The notes below the pieces were generated by a model. That model saw only the letters and a program-made list of their open reading frames with translations. It ran no database searches and had not been told where the DNA came from. Below, piece after piece: positions 63,831 through 64,000 of a stretch of DNA of 64,000 nt (position 1 is its first letter; the number at the start of each line of letters is the position of its first letter). Origin of the DNA: Bacillus sp. FJAT-50079 (lineage in GTDB: Bacteria; Bacillota; Bacilli; Bacillales; Bacillaceae_C); the NCBI RefSeq assembly GCF_018343515.1, contig NZ_JAGYPD010000002.1:1-64000 (forward strand). Reading direction: 5' to 3'. The translations under genes and the position numbers were made by a program.

Positions 63831-64000
63831 ATGATTTTGACCCCATATCAACAATTGGTGTTACATGTATTATCCGCTGAGTGGCAGACACCGATACAGC
63901 TTGTTAATCAGATTCCGAAAGAATCGGGTAATTTATCCGACGTACAACAGGCACTTAAAGATCTTTTACATGAAGGATTGGTTCAAGTCAATCCAGTTGT
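63831..64000 (+). CDS. Partial gene, possible winged-helix protein
   Basis: Starts ATG 63831 after GGTATTAAGG and is cut by the window end: MILTPYQQLVLHVLSAEWQTPIQLVNQIP...LSDVQQALKDLLHEGLVQVNP. The pattern of two helices and a 'wing' turn resembles HTH proteins. It lies outside the island and is probably the original glmS-downstream neighbour. Confidence 0.6.
   Translation, partial: MILTPYQQLVLHVLSAEWQTPIQLVNQIPKESGNLSDVQQALKDLLHEGLVQVNPV

Overview
The window looks like chromosome of a low-GC, spore-forming Firmicute of the Bacillaceae type. Evidence: a glmS ribozyme ahead of glmS, a SpoVB-like flippase, AGGAGG-type ribosome binding sites with frequent TTG/GTG starts, and many families typical of Bacillus (DUF2812/PadR pair, NDxF lipoprotein, DUF4083 and DUF6366 small proteins). 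I cannot name the species.

Layout. 1-180 is a 20-bp tandem repeat running off the left edge. 276-5308 is a two-component system with an FtsX-type ABC exporter. 5500-9978 holds a small frameshifted gene, a SpoVB-like flippase and a polar amino acid ABC importer. 10174-12295 is the glmS promoter, ribozyme and gene. Everything from glmS to about 63.7 kb is an attTn7 genomic island.

The island has two layers. The younger is an apparently intact 20,098-bp Tn7-like transposon (12320-32417) starting 25 nt after the glmS stop codon. It has TGT...ACA ends, related 26-bp termini and a perfect 5-bp target duplication (TTTGT). It encodes TnsA, TnsB, TnsC and two tandem TniQ/TnsD proteins. Its cargo is an HxlR-controlled redox cassette (old yellow enzyme, two MDR dehydrogenases, one LLM oxidoreductase), arsC debris, a DUF4365-like putative nuclease, and next to the distal end a retron: an msr-msd-like RNA with a perfect 12-bp a1/a2 pair and a reverse transcriptase fused to a TOPRIM-like domain.

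The older layer (32424-63691) directly abuts the first. It starts with a different dense array of 20-bp sites and ends with a matching terminus, and both sides carry TTGTT. Removing both layers rebuilds a plausible empty attTn7 site. No transposase genes remain in it, but internal end-like sequences at 35.4-35.6, 38.96 and 46.6-46.8 kb suggest several related elements accumulated there. Its genes are mainly resistance and envelope functions: arsRBC, an erythromycin-esterase-like lipoprotein, two serine beta-lactamase-family proteins, glycerol dehydrogenase, an ECF sigma factor with an LCP-type partner, two ABC exporter systems (one a lantibiotic-immunity type with its own RR/HK), a rifampin ADP-ribosyltransferase (arr) and a YjjG-type phosphatase. 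Chromosomal sequence resumes at about 63.7 kb.

The most interesting system is the retron RT-TOPRIM with its RNA, carried next to a putative nuclease in the cargo bay of an apparently intact attTn7-targeting element with two TniQ proteins, on top of fossil elements that used the same site.
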